A stretch of DNA of 45,738 nucleotides from Parachlamydiales bacterium (GTDB lineage: Bacteria; Chlamydiota; Chlamydiia; Chlamydiales; SM23-39). The position numbers were made by a program, and so were the translations under genes. Shown piece after piece: positions 16,642 through 24,218 of this stretch; positions within the stretch are counted from its first letter, which is position 1; each line of letters begins with the position of its first letter. The notes under the pieces are model-generated. The model was not told where the DNA came from. It saw only the letters and a program-made list of their open reading frames with translations, and made no database searches. The stretch lies in the NCBI GenBank assembly GCA_019694475.1, contig JAIBBX010000010.1, forward strand, positions 1 through 45,738. Reading direction: 5' to 3'.

Positions 16642-18029
16642 TTTCTAAGAGCTAAAGCGAAAAGGGCAGCTAAGTAGAGCGGGATGAACCAGGCGGGAAC
16701 TATGCTAACCCGAATCGAATAATCGAGAAACAGCGGCGGGTAGGCGCTCAAATCGAGCAATTCGGCTGTTAAAAAATCGGTCAGAAAGAAGAGGGAGAGG
16801 GGAGGAAAAAGAAAGTAGAGGAGAAGCGAGAGGAGCAAGAGAAAGAGGACGATTGAGACGAGGAAGGGGAAAAAGAGGTTGTAGAGAAGCCCGAGCAGCG
16901 GGAAACTGTGGAAGTGATACAAGATCAGCGGCAGTAATGCGATATTGACCGATAAAGTGAGGGCAATCGCTTCTCGAAGAAAAGAAGTGATCAGATAGCC
17001 GTGTTGAGAGATGAGGTTCAGATTGCGGTGTTTCGGGAAGATGGTTGTAGTAATCGGGAGCATGAGCGGACGAAAGAGAAGAATCCCAACGCAGCTTAAA
17101 AAACTGAGCTGAAATCCAATGCTCTTTGCGACCAAAGGATCGATGAGAACTTCGATGAGAAGAGCGGCGCCGAGCAGATTGAGTCCGCTTGATGGTCGAT
17201 TAAGCCATTTGCCCAATATAAAGAAAAGTGCCGTGAGATAACTGCGCTGTACCGCGGGGACAGAACCGACGAAAAGAAAATAGAGGTTGATGGCGGCGAG
17301 AAGCAAAAGATATTTCTGTTTGTGTCTGAGAAAAAGGCCGAGAAAAAATGAGCAGAATGCGATGAGAATCGCAAAATGAAAGCCTGAAATGGCCAAGATG
17401 TGCTGTAAACCCAGTTTCCCAAATTCATATCGCAAAGAACGATCCTCCACATCGCCCGTCACCAAAGAACCTAAAAAAGCTGCTACTCGAGGTTTATGAA
17501 GATGCTGCTCCAGAAATTTTCTAAAACGCTCTTTCCATTCAAATCTAAGCTCAGCCAAACTCCAGGTTTTCGGAACAGGAGTCCATTCCTTTGCCTGAAA
17601 AACATAGTCATAGGGACCCCGCTTTCTTAGATGGCCCTTTAGAATATAGTCGCAATTCGCTTTTGGCCGCCCTTCCACAAATGGATGAGAGACGGAGCAG
17701 GGAATGCGCTCTCCTTGGGCTGTAAGAGTGCCTTGATAAATGAGTCCCTTGGCAAAAGGGGAAGTGTGCGGCTTCAAGGTGGAGGGGGAAAAATATCCAA
17801 TATCAGCTGATGTTACATCGGTTGTTAGGAATTGAGAATAGAGGATTCCTGCGAAAAGAAGGGAAAGCGGTACCCATTTTTTCAGGCAGATTAGATAGAT
17901 GATAAGACAAATGGGCCAAACAAACTTCCATGGATTCTGCCAAAGAAGAAAACTGGTTGAGCCGATAAGAAGAGCAATTCCATAGAGAAGAGCTGGGTTC
18001 TTCTCCCAAAATCGGACGTGTACGCTCAC
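16608..18029 (-). CDS. comEC: ComEC/Rec2-type DNA-uptake channel, short form lacking the MBL domain
   Basis: An inner-membrane protein of the competence family that moves single-stranded DNA into the cytosol. The 473-residue product has N-terminal helices, a soluble OB-like part (about 100-170), and the membrane competence domain with GLQHILAISGFHFAILIAF and VGSVPAVQRSYLTALFFILG, both typical. Full-length ComEC proteins are over 700 residues and end in a metallo-beta-lactamase domain, which is absent here. The chlamydial counterpart (CT339, recalled) is also short, so this is probably the normal form. The start overlaps the ndh stop by four bases (ATGA), indicating translational coupling. Confidence 0.88.
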   Translation of the reverse strand: MSVHVRFWEKNPALLYGIALLIGSTSFLLWQNPWKFVWPICLIIYLICLKKWVPLSLLFAGILYSQFLTTDVTSADIGYFSPSTLKPHTSPFAKGLIYQGTLTAQGERIPCSVSHPFVEGRPKANCDYILKGHLRKRGPYDYVFQAKEWTPVPKTWSLAELRFEWKERFRKFLEQHLHKPRVAAFLGSLVTGDVEDRSLRYEFGKLGLQHILAISGFHFAILIAFCSFFLGLFLRHKQKYLLLLAAINLYFLFVGSVPAVQRSYLTALFFILGKWLNRPSSGLNLLGAALLIEVLIDPLVAKSIGFQLSFLSCVGILLFRPLMLPITTTIFPKHRNLNLISQHGYLITSFLREAIALTLSVNIALLPLILYHFHSFPLLGLLYNLFFPFLVSIVLFLLLLSLLLYFLFPPLSLFFLTDFLTAELLDLSAYPPLFLDYSIRVSIVPAWFIPLYLAALFALALRNHSSMDIEATS

Positions 18030-19297
18030 TTATGTACTTTTGGCATCTCTTCGTCGATCGAGCTGTTGATGAGGCGCGCGCCGCGCTGGCTCGAGAAGTA
18101 GGAAAAGAGCCATTGCGTTAAGACCACAACCCGATTGCGGAATCCGATGAGATAGAGGATGTGGATGAAGCACCATGCAAGCCAGGCCATGAGGCCGCTG
18201 AATTGCATTTTGCCCATCATTCCAATCGCTTTCGTTTTGCCGACGGTAGCCATGCTTCCCTTATCAAAGTAGACAAACGGAGGCCGGCTATTTTTGGGAA
18301 TGCGTCGGCGTAAAATTTGAGCGACATACCGGCCTTGCTGCACGGCTACTGGCGCTAGGGCTGGAAGCGGTTTTCCCTTTTTATCGAGAGCGCAAGCTGC
18401 ATCGCCTAACACGAAAATTTCTGGGTGTTCAGGGATTGTGAGATCGGCATCTACGCTGACTCTGCCTTGGCGATCTAAAGGAACGCCAAGAGTTTTTAAT
18501 ACGGGAGATGCTTGGTTGCCGGCTGCCCATACGACGTTTTCAGCAGGAATAAAAAGTCCTTCGACAGTGACGCCTTCATGCGAAACGCCAATGACCCGTT
18601 TTCCCGTAATAACATTGACCCCGAATTGTTCCAGATATTTTTGCGCTTTTAATGACAATTTTTCTGGATAAACCGGAAGGATGGTGGGAGAGCCTTCGAT
18701 GAGGTGGATTTTAGCTTTAGTCGTATCGATTCTGCGGAAATCTTGCAGCATCGTTTGGTAGGCGATCTCAGAAATAGCTCCTGCCATTTCAACGCCGGTC
18801 GGACCGCCGCCAATGATGACGAAATTGAGATATTTGCGCGCTTCCGATATGCTGTCGCACCGCTCCGCTTTTTCAAAAGAGATCAAAATCCTTTCGCGGA
18901 TTTTAAGGGCATCGACAAGCGTTTTCAAACCTGGAGCGAAAGGCTCCCACTGGTCGTTGCCAAAATAGGAATGGCGGGCGCCTAAAGCTACAATTAAATA
19001 CTCGTAGCCGATTTGATCCCCATTTTTCAAAACGACATGATTTTTATCTTTATCAATCCGGACCACTTCACCCATCAATACAGTAATATTGGGGTAGGGT
19101 TTCAGAATTTCACGGATCGGGATGGCGATATCGCCCGGTGAAAGAGCTGCGCTTGCAACCTGATATAAAAGAGGTTGGAATAAATGGTGATTCGTTTTAT
19201 CGATGATCCAAACATCGAAATTCGAATTGCCCAACGCTTTTGCGGCATTGATGCCGGCAAAACCGCCGCCGAGGATCACAACTTTAGTACTTGCCAT
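18026..19297 (-). CDS. ndh: Type II NADH dehydrogenase (NDH-2)
   Basis: A 423-residue membrane-associated flavoprotein that oxidises NADH and reduces quinone without pumping ions. It has two Rossmann motifs, GGGFAGINAA at residue 9 for FAD and IGGGPTGVEMAG near 165 for NADH, the FQPLLYQVA segment, and a C-terminal FVLGDAA motif. A hydrophobic C-terminal patch (MAWLAWCFIHILYLIGF) fits membrane attachment. It is the first gene of an ndh-comEC pair. A perfect palindrome overlaps its start codon region. Chlamydia itself relies on Na+-NQR, so NDH-2 suggests a metabolically broader relative. Confidence 0.93.
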   Translation of the reverse strand: MASTKVVILGGGFAGINAAKALGNSNFDVWIIDKTNHHLFQPLLYQVASAALSPGDIAIPIREILKPYPNITVLMGEVVRIDKDKNHVVLKNGDQIGYEYLIVALGARHSYFGNDQWEPFAPGLKTLVDALKIRERILISFEKAERCDSISEARKYLNFVIIGGGPTGVEMAGAISEIAYQTMLQDFRRIDTTKAKIHLIEGSPTILPVYPEKLSLKAQKYLEQFGVNVITGKRVIGVSHEGVTVEGLFIPAENVVWAAGNQASPVLKTLGVPLDRQGRVSVDADLTIPEHPEIFVLGDAACALDKKGKPLPALAPVAVQQGRYVAQILRRRIPKNSRPPFVYFDKGSMATVGKTKAIGMMGKMQFSGLMAWLAWCFIHILYLIGFRNRVVVLTQWLFSYFSSQRGARLINSSIDEEMPKVHK

Positions 19298-19361
19298 ATA
19301 CTAAAGTATAGATGAGAAAAAATTTCTAAGGAAAGAAATTTTTAATTATGTCACAGTGACA
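19297..19361. promoter_or_regulatory. Divergent intergenic region with three perfect palindromes
   Basis: Between ndh and the SMI1-like gene are TATACT-AA-AGTATA (19297-19310), a 10-bp-arm hairpin with loop AAGGAA (19318-19343), and TGTCAC-A-GTGACA (19349-19361). The first touches the ndh start and the last ends two bases before the opposite ATG, in the place of a ribosome-binding site. They could be operator sites or RNA structures. There is no direct proof of either. Confidence 0.45.
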
Positions 19362-19363
19362 TT

Positions 19364-20152
19364 ATGAATTCTCTCTCTCGCCAGTTTTTTACCGCGAATA
19401 AGGAAAGTGGATTTAGCCATGTTCGTATTTTGACCGATGAACCCAATTGCTCATGGGAAGAAGTGAGCGAGCTTGCTTTTGATATTCCAAGGGGCTGGTA
19501 CGAATTAAGTAGAATTTCTCCGGAGGATAGAGTAGAATTTACCCGCGATTTTTGGCTGGATCGACTTCCATATCATCCGAGCGCACATCCGGCATTTTTT
19601 GAATTCTTTGAGAGACTCGATGATGTGGCTGTTGTTTTAGTTCGAAAAATGGATGATGAAGAGCCTATGGATGCAGAGCTTGTCTACAGTCTTGCCGATA
19701 ACAGTTCGTTTTTCCGCGGAAGGCCGCCTTTAGTCGAAATGGAAAACGAACTCGAAGTCAATTTGCCAAGAGACTACCTTTCCTTCCTTAAAATTCATAA
19801 TGGATTTGGTAAATTATCGGAAATGGGACTTATAGAGTTCCAAGATGTTCCCGATGCAAGAAGAAGGTTGATCGATCTGATCCTCAAAACGGAAAAACGG
19901 ATTAAGTCAGGGGAAGCGGAAGTGGATCCTGGGGCTTTGATTCCTTTTTATGAGGCTTTGGGACTCTCTTCATTTCAATGTTTTTATTCCGATTGGTATC
20001 CTGGAAGTGAAATGGGGAATGTATATTTTTCTGGAATAGATTATACAATATCAGATGTGAGCCAGAAAAGAGCGTGGGTTGAAAATTTGGCTTTTCCAAC
20101 ATTTTCGGAATGGCTGAGCTATTATCTACAAGGGATGACGCTGTGTACTTAG
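19364..20152 (+). CDS. SMI1/KNR4-fold protein (CT338-like)
   Basis: A 262-residue soluble protein. The middle segment, LVEMENELEVNLPRDYLSFLKIHNGFGKL, matches the core of the SMI1/KNR4 fold. The C-terminus (NVYFSGIDYTISD; FPTFSEWLSYYLQGM) fits the end of that domain. SMI1 proteins act as immunity proteins to polymorphic toxins in many bacteria, but here the place in front of hprK-ptsH-ptsI matches the Chlamydia protein CT338 (recalled) and argues for a housekeeping or PTS-linked role. The 3' end overlaps hprK by 43 bases if hprK starts at 20110. No ribosome-binding site is obvious. Confidence 0.7.
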   Translation: MNSLSRQFFTANKESGFSHVRILTDEPNCSWEEVSELAFDIPRGWYELSRISPEDRVEFTRDFWLDRLPYHPSAHPAFFEFFERLDDVAVVLVRKMDDEEPMDAELVYSLADNSSFFRGRPPLVEMENELEVNLPRDYLSFLKIHNGFGKLSEMGLIEFQDVPDARRRLIDLILKTEKRIKSGEAEVDPGALIPFYEALGLSSFQCFYSDWYPGSEMGNVYFSGIDYTISDVSQKRAWVENLAFPTFSEWLSYYLQGMTLCT

Positions 20153-21099
20153 TCCAGCATTTTTTTGAGCAGCACGGGAAATACTTAGGCCTCGAACTTC
20201 TGGCAGGCGCTCGAGGACTGTCTCGAAAAATCAATAAAGCCGAAGTGCATCGCCCAGGGTTGAGCCTGACCGGATATTTGAAGGGTTTTGTTTCTTCGCG
20301 CATTCTTGTGATTGGAAAGCAAGAAATCGAGTTTTTGCGCGAATTGGAGCCGAAGGTGCGCAGTGAAAGGCTCAAGGCGATTTTGACTTCCTCAACGCCA
20401 GCTGTAATCGTGGCCAGAGGATTCGTCGCACCGAAAGAAATCGTCTCAATTTGCGAAAAAGTGGGAGTTCCTCTTTTCCGCGCTACTTCAACGGCGACGA
20501 ATCTACTCAGCCGGATTACTTTTTTACTTCTCGAAGAATTTTGCCCAAGCGTGACTCTTCATGGAACGCTAGTAGAGGTTTTTGGCGTAGGAGTATTGAT
20601 TCAAGGCGAATCTTCGGTTGGAAAGAGCGAAGCGGCTCTTGGCCTTATTGAACGGGGCCACCGGCTCATTTCAGATGATGTTGTCCGTGTGAAGAAAAAA
20701 GAGGGCTCTTATCTTGTTGGATCTGGCCCCGAGCTGACCCGCCACTTGATGGAGATTCGGGGGATCGGGATCATCAATGTGGCTCATCTCTACGGAGCTG
20801 TTTGCGTCAGGCCTGACAAGGGAATTGATATTGTCGTGAAGCTGGAAGAGTGGGACGATCAGCATTTTTATGATCGCGTGGGACTGGATGAAAAATTCAT
20901 CGATATTCTTGGAGTCAGCGTTCCCTATCATCTCCTTCCCGTCAAACCTGGCCGCGACGTCGTTCTTCTACTTGAGACAATTGCTCTGAACCATCGTCTG
21001 AAAGACATGGGTTATAATTCAGCAAAAGAATTCAATTCAAAACTTCTAGAGACCATTGCTAGAAGACAAAAAAAGAGGCTGACGCATGAGACGCAGTAA
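20110..21099 (+). CDS. hprK: HPr kinase/phosphorylase
   Basis: Phosphorylates and dephosphorylates a regulatory serine of HPr. The 329-residue product shows the HprK N-terminal domain, a P-loop GESSVGKS at residues 166-173, the catalytic Asp region LISDDVVRV, the signature EIRGIGIINV, and PVKPGRDVVLLLE near the C-terminus. ATG at 20110 overlaps the preceding gene by 43 bases. GTG at 20143 has a better ribosome-binding site (AAGGGATG) and gives 318 residues, closer to the family norm, so it may be the true start. The gene is followed after 6 bases by ptsH, its substrate. Confidence 0.93.
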   Translation: MAELLSTRDDAVYLVQHFFEQHGKYLGLELLAGARGLSRKINKAEVHRPGLSLTGYLKGFVSSRILVIGKQEIEFLRELEPKVRSERLKAILTSSTPAVIVARGFVAPKEIVSICEKVGVPLFRATSTATNLLSRITFLLLEEFCPSVTLHGTLVEVFGVGVLIQGESSVGKSEAALGLIERGHRLISDDVVRVKKKEGSYLVGSGPELTRHLMEIRGIGIINVAHLYGAVCVRPDKGIDIVVKLEEWDDQHFYDRVGLDEKFIDILGVSVPYHLLPVKPGRDVVLLLETIALNHRLKDMGYNSAKEFNSKLLETIARRQKKRLTHETQ

Positions 21100-21105
21100 A
21101 AATCG

Positions 21106-21375
21106 ATGAAAATATCGCGGAAGGTCAAGGTGAAAAATTCTCTTGGGCTTCATACTCGCCCTGCTGCTGCAATTGTGAAACTTTTGCAGCCGCGGAAATC
21201 GTCTGTGTTTTTTATACACAAAAATGAGACGATCAATGCGAGGAGCATTATGAGCATCTTGATGTTGGCTGCGAAAAAGAATGCAGTGATCGAAATCGTT
21301 GTGGAAGGAGATGATGCAGAGTTGACGATGCAGCATCTCGTTGCTGCATTTGACATGGAGTTCGGAGAAAAATAA
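21106..21375 (+). CDS. ptsH: Phosphocarrier protein HPr
   Basis: An 89-residue phosphotransferase carrier. The catalytic site is GLHTRPAAA with His16, and the regulatory site is ARSIMSIL with Ser47, the target of HprK. Both are intact. HPr takes phosphate from Enzyme I. With no sugar-specific enzyme II genes in the window, a regulatory rather than a transport role is likely, as is proposed for chlamydiae. The stop codon overlaps the ptsI start by one base (TAATG), and hprK precedes it, giving a compact operon. Confidence 0.95.
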   Translation: MKISRKVKVKNSLGLHTRPAAAIVKLLQPRKSSVFFIHKNETINARSIMSILMLAAKKNAVIEIVVEGDDAELTMQHLVAAFDMEFGEK

Positions 21376-23147
21376 TGCCGATCGGCAAAGAAGAAGAGAT
21401 CATCTTGCGGGGCATTCCGATCAGTAAAGGGATCGGAATTGGACTGCCTATTTTCTTTGCCAGTCTCGAAGATGACGTCCCAGAAGTTGCCATCCAGAAG
21501 AAAGAGGTCGAATCGGAGATCGACCGGTACCGCCGCGCGCTCGAATTGAGCCGCCAGGATGTCGAAGCGCTTCGAAAACTTTCCCAAAGCGAAGGACCTC
21601 CTGAAATCGTCTCTATTTTGGGCACCCATCTTGAAATGATGAAAGATCCTCTCTTGACAAGCGTCATCGAAGAGCGGATCCGCGACATGCAGCGCAACAC
21701 CGAATCGATTTTCCATTGCCTGATCGAAGAGTATAAAACCCGATTTAGCACCTTAAAAGACCACTACTTCCAAGAAAGGGTGCGCGATATCATCGATGTG
21801 TCGAGGCGGATCTTGGGCCACTTGCGCCCGATGCCGCTGATCAAAATTGGAGAAGTGCCGCACAATTCGATCATTTTAACTCATGAACTTGTCCCATCAG
21901 AAACAGTCGAAGCGAAAGCGTCGCTTGTCAGCGCCTTTGTGACTGCGGTGGGCGGCATCACTTCCCATGCAGCGATCATCGCACGCGCCAAGGGGATTCC
22001 TTATGTTGCGAATGTCGACATCAAAAAACTGAAAAAAACAGAAGTCCATTCAATCGTTGTCGACGGTTCGCAAGGTCTTGTGATCCTCAACCCATCCCGC
22101 CAGACCCTGAAAAAATACCAAGAATTGCAAAAGAGCCACCAGCTCAATTACAAAATGCTCAAGAGCGCATCGCACCTCAAAGGCGAGACGATCGATGGCT
22201 ATGAAGTGCGTATCTTTGCCAATTTAGAAAACCCCAAAGAAATCGATCAGATCATCAAGGCAGGCGCATCGGGCATCGGCCTCTTCCGCTCCGAATATCT
22301 CTTTTTTACCCAAAAGGCCTTGCCGACAGAAGAGGAGCAGTTTGTCACTTATAAGAAAATGGTGAAGGCGCTTAAAGGCCGCCCGCTTGTGATTAGAGTC
22401 TTTGATATCGGCGGAGATAAAAAAATCGATCTGCCTCCGAATCATCCTGACGCGAAATATTTCCATCTCCTCGGCAATGAGCCGAATCCTGCTCTTGGCT
22501 GCCGTGCGATCCGCTTCCTTCTTCGCTATCCGGAAATCCTCGAAGCGCAGCTGCGGGCAATCATTCGAGCAAGCTTTTTTGGCGAAATCCACATTTTGAT
22601 TCCAATGGTCTCAGACATCAGCGAAGTGCGCCTTGTGCGCGAAAAAGTGGAAGAGATCCAATTGGACTTAAGGAGCAAAGGGATTAAATTTGCAAAAGAC
22701 ATCCCCATCGGCTGCATGGTTGAAGTTCCTTCCACCGCCATCATGTCCGATGCGATCGCCGAAGAGGTCGATTTTGTCTCAATCGGTACGAATGACCTTG
22801 TTCAATTCGTGCTGGCGGCCGACCGAAGCAATGCGCATACAGCTGATCTCTATTTTTCAACCCATCCAAGCGTGTTGCGCTTCATTCGGATGGTTGTTGC
22901 ATCGGCCAATCAGGCGCGCAAGCCGGTCATTCTATGCGGCGAATGCGCAGCCGATCCTGCGATGATTCCGCTGCTCATAGGTTTGGGTCTGCGCGAATTT
23001 TCGGTGGCGGCGCGCCACATTCCTCTAGTCAAACACACCATCCGCAAATGGCGCATTCTCGAAGCCTGCCGGCTTGCCGAAGGCGCCCTCGAACACCACT
23101 CAGCCAGCGAGCTGAAAAAGTTCCTCGCCGCCGAAACAGTCAGATAG
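21375..23147 (+). CDS. ptsI: PTS Enzyme I (phosphoenolpyruvate-protein phosphotransferase)
   Basis: A 590-residue cytosolic enzyme that transfers phosphate from PEP to HPr. The phosphohistidine motif GGITSHAAIIARAKGIPYV places the active His at residue 198. The PEP-binding barrel shows GASGIGLFRSEYLF, DIGGDKKIDLP, GCMVEVPSTAIMSD, SIGTNDLVQ and the catalytic Cys region CGECAADP. It is longer by about 15 residues than E. coli Enzyme I. It is the last gene of the SMI1-hprK-ptsH-ptsI operon. In Chlamydia the next block is ybaB-dnaX (recalled); here a RING-finger gene is inserted between. Confidence 0.96.
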   Translation: MPIGKEEEIILRGIPISKGIGIGLPIFFASLEDDVPEVAIQKKEVESEIDRYRRALELSRQDVEALRKLSQSEGPPEIVSILGTHLEMMKDPLLTSVIEERIRDMQRNTESIFHCLIEEYKTRFSTLKDHYFQERVRDIIDVSRRILGHLRPMPLIKIGEVPHNSIILTHELVPSETVEAKASLVSAFVTAVGGITSHAAIIARAKGIPYVANVDIKKLKKTEVHSIVVDGSQGLVILNPSRQTLKKYQELQKSHQLNYKMLKSASHLKGETIDGYEVRIFANLENPKEIDQIIKAGASGIGLFRSEYLFFTQKALPTEEEQFVTYKKMVKALKGRPLVIRVFDIGGDKKIDLPPNHPDAKYFHLLGNEPNPALGCRAIRFLLRYPEILEAQLRAIIRASFFGEIHILIPMVSDISEVRLVREKVEEIQLDLRSKGIKFAKDIPIGCMVEVPSTAIMSDAIAEEVDFVSIGTNDLVQFVLAADRSNAHTADLYFSTHPSVLRFIRMVVASANQARKPVILCGECAADPAMIPLLIGLGLREFSVAARHIPLVKHTIRKWRILEACRLAEGALEHHSASELKKFLAAETVR

Positions 23148-23261
23148 TTTGATATAAATTAAAAATTATATTTTATAAATCGCTATTGATCTATATGTTT
23201 TTTTGTTTAAATTTAATGTTATAATTGTGTATAATTGATTGATTTAATGTTGGTTTCGCGT

Positions 23262-23903
23262 ATGAATGCTTTTGCACAGATTAGTAATATACAAAATCCC
23301 ACATGTCCCATTTGCCATGATGGGTTTAATGACGGACAAGAGCAATGGACCCACGAAGGTGGGGAAAACCATGATCCATTTCATAAGCAATGCTTAAAAT
23401 CATGGGTCGATATCAATCCCAGTTGCCCCCTCGATCGAATGAAAATAAATCGAATTTCCTTTCTCCCTAGAACTGCTAGAGTTCTGGGGCTTGCCCAGAA
23501 GGCTTTGAGGAATACAGTCTTAACAGCAACGTTGGGAGCGGGAATGATTGGATTTGGAACACTGGGAGTAGGAGTTGGAGTTTCATTATTAGAAAAATTT
23601 GGACCAGTAGTAGCAATAGGTGGAGGTGCAGCTACGGAAGCATTTATTGCGCTCGGAGCATTTGTAGTAATGAGAGATTTAAGACGATTTCTATCTCAAT
23701 TGGATGCGAAAGACAAGGTCTCGATTGCGATTGGAAGTAGTTTGGCGCTGATCGGAATGTTGGCGGAAAGTATCAATGATCAGTTTTCCCTATTTCGGGC
23801 ACCTGAAAAAGTAAATTCAGTTATTGGAAAATGGGTATATGGTGGGGCGATTATTTCTGGAATTACGACAATCGCATCTCGGATTAAAGAAACCTTTCGC
23901 TGA
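23262..23903 (+). CDS. RING-H2-like zinc finger fused to Inc-like membrane helices (putative effector E3 ubiquitin ligase)
   Basis: A 213-residue protein. Residues 15-59 form a RING-H2-like finger: C15-P-I-C18, His31 or His37, H41-K-Q-C44, the usual L-K-S-W after it, then C55-P-L-D58. Asp as the last ligand is also seen in the eukaryotic RING protein Rbx1. Residues about 80-135 hold two long Gly/Ala-rich hydrophobic stretches separated by a short EKFGP turn, a bilobed pattern like chlamydial inclusion membrane proteins, and two further hydrophobic segments follow. A role as a secreted, membrane-anchored ubiquitin ligase acting on the host is inferred. ATG at 23247 is an alternative start. The upstream region is very A+T-rich with two TATAAT boxes. 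Confidence 0.7.
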   Translation: MNAFAQISNIQNPTCPICHDGFNDGQEQWTHEGGENHDPFHKQCLKSWVDINPSCPLDRMKINRISFLPRTARVLGLAQKALRNTVLTATLGAGMIGFGTLGVGVGVSLLEKFGPVVAIGGGAATEAFIALGAFVVMRDLRRFLSQLDAKDKVSIAIGSSLALIGMLAESINDQFSLFRAPEKVNSVIGKWVYGGAIISGITTIASRIKETFR

Positions 23904-23912
23904 GAAAAGATC

Positions 23913-24212
23913 TCAAGAAAAGAGGTTAAACCCTGCGGGCATCCCTGGCAATGAGGGTGCTTCATCTTCTATTTTGGAAGCTGCATTTTCAAAGGCGCCG
24001 ATGATGAGATCTTGAAGTCCGTCTGCGTCTGTGAGAGCTTCTGGCTTAATTACAATTTTCTTTAGGTCTTTGGAGCCATTCAAGGTCACAGTAACAAGCC
24101 CATTGCCAGCTGAACCTTCAACGAGAGTGGTTTCCATCTTGTTTTTCGCCTGGCTGAGCTGCTCTTGCATCATCCTAGCCTGTTTCTTCATCTTAGAAAA
24201 TCCACTTCCCAT
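23913..24212 (-). CDS. ybaB: YbaB/EbfC nucleoid-associated protein
   Basis: A 99-residue DNA-binding protein that forms tweezer-like dimers. The sequence MKKQARMMQEQLSQAKNKM is the typical N-terminal helix. VEGSAGNGLVTVTLNG and the helix DLIIGAFENAASKIED complete the fold. It lies 6 bases downstream of dnaX in the same direction, the widely conserved dnaX-ybaB pairing. It probably organises the nucleoid or assists recombination. The length is typical. Confidence 0.94.
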   Translation of the reverse strand: MGSGFSKMKKQARMMQEQLSQAKNKMETTLVEGSAGNGLVTVTLNGSKDLKKIVIKPEALTDADGLQDLIIGAFENAASKIEDEAPSLPGMPAGFNLFS

Positions 24213-24218
24213 ACCAAC

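Noticed and set aside
19364..20152. Toxin-immunity system based on the SMI1 fold
   Set aside because: No toxin gene is adjacent, and the position next to hprK-ptsH-ptsI matches a conserved chlamydial gene.
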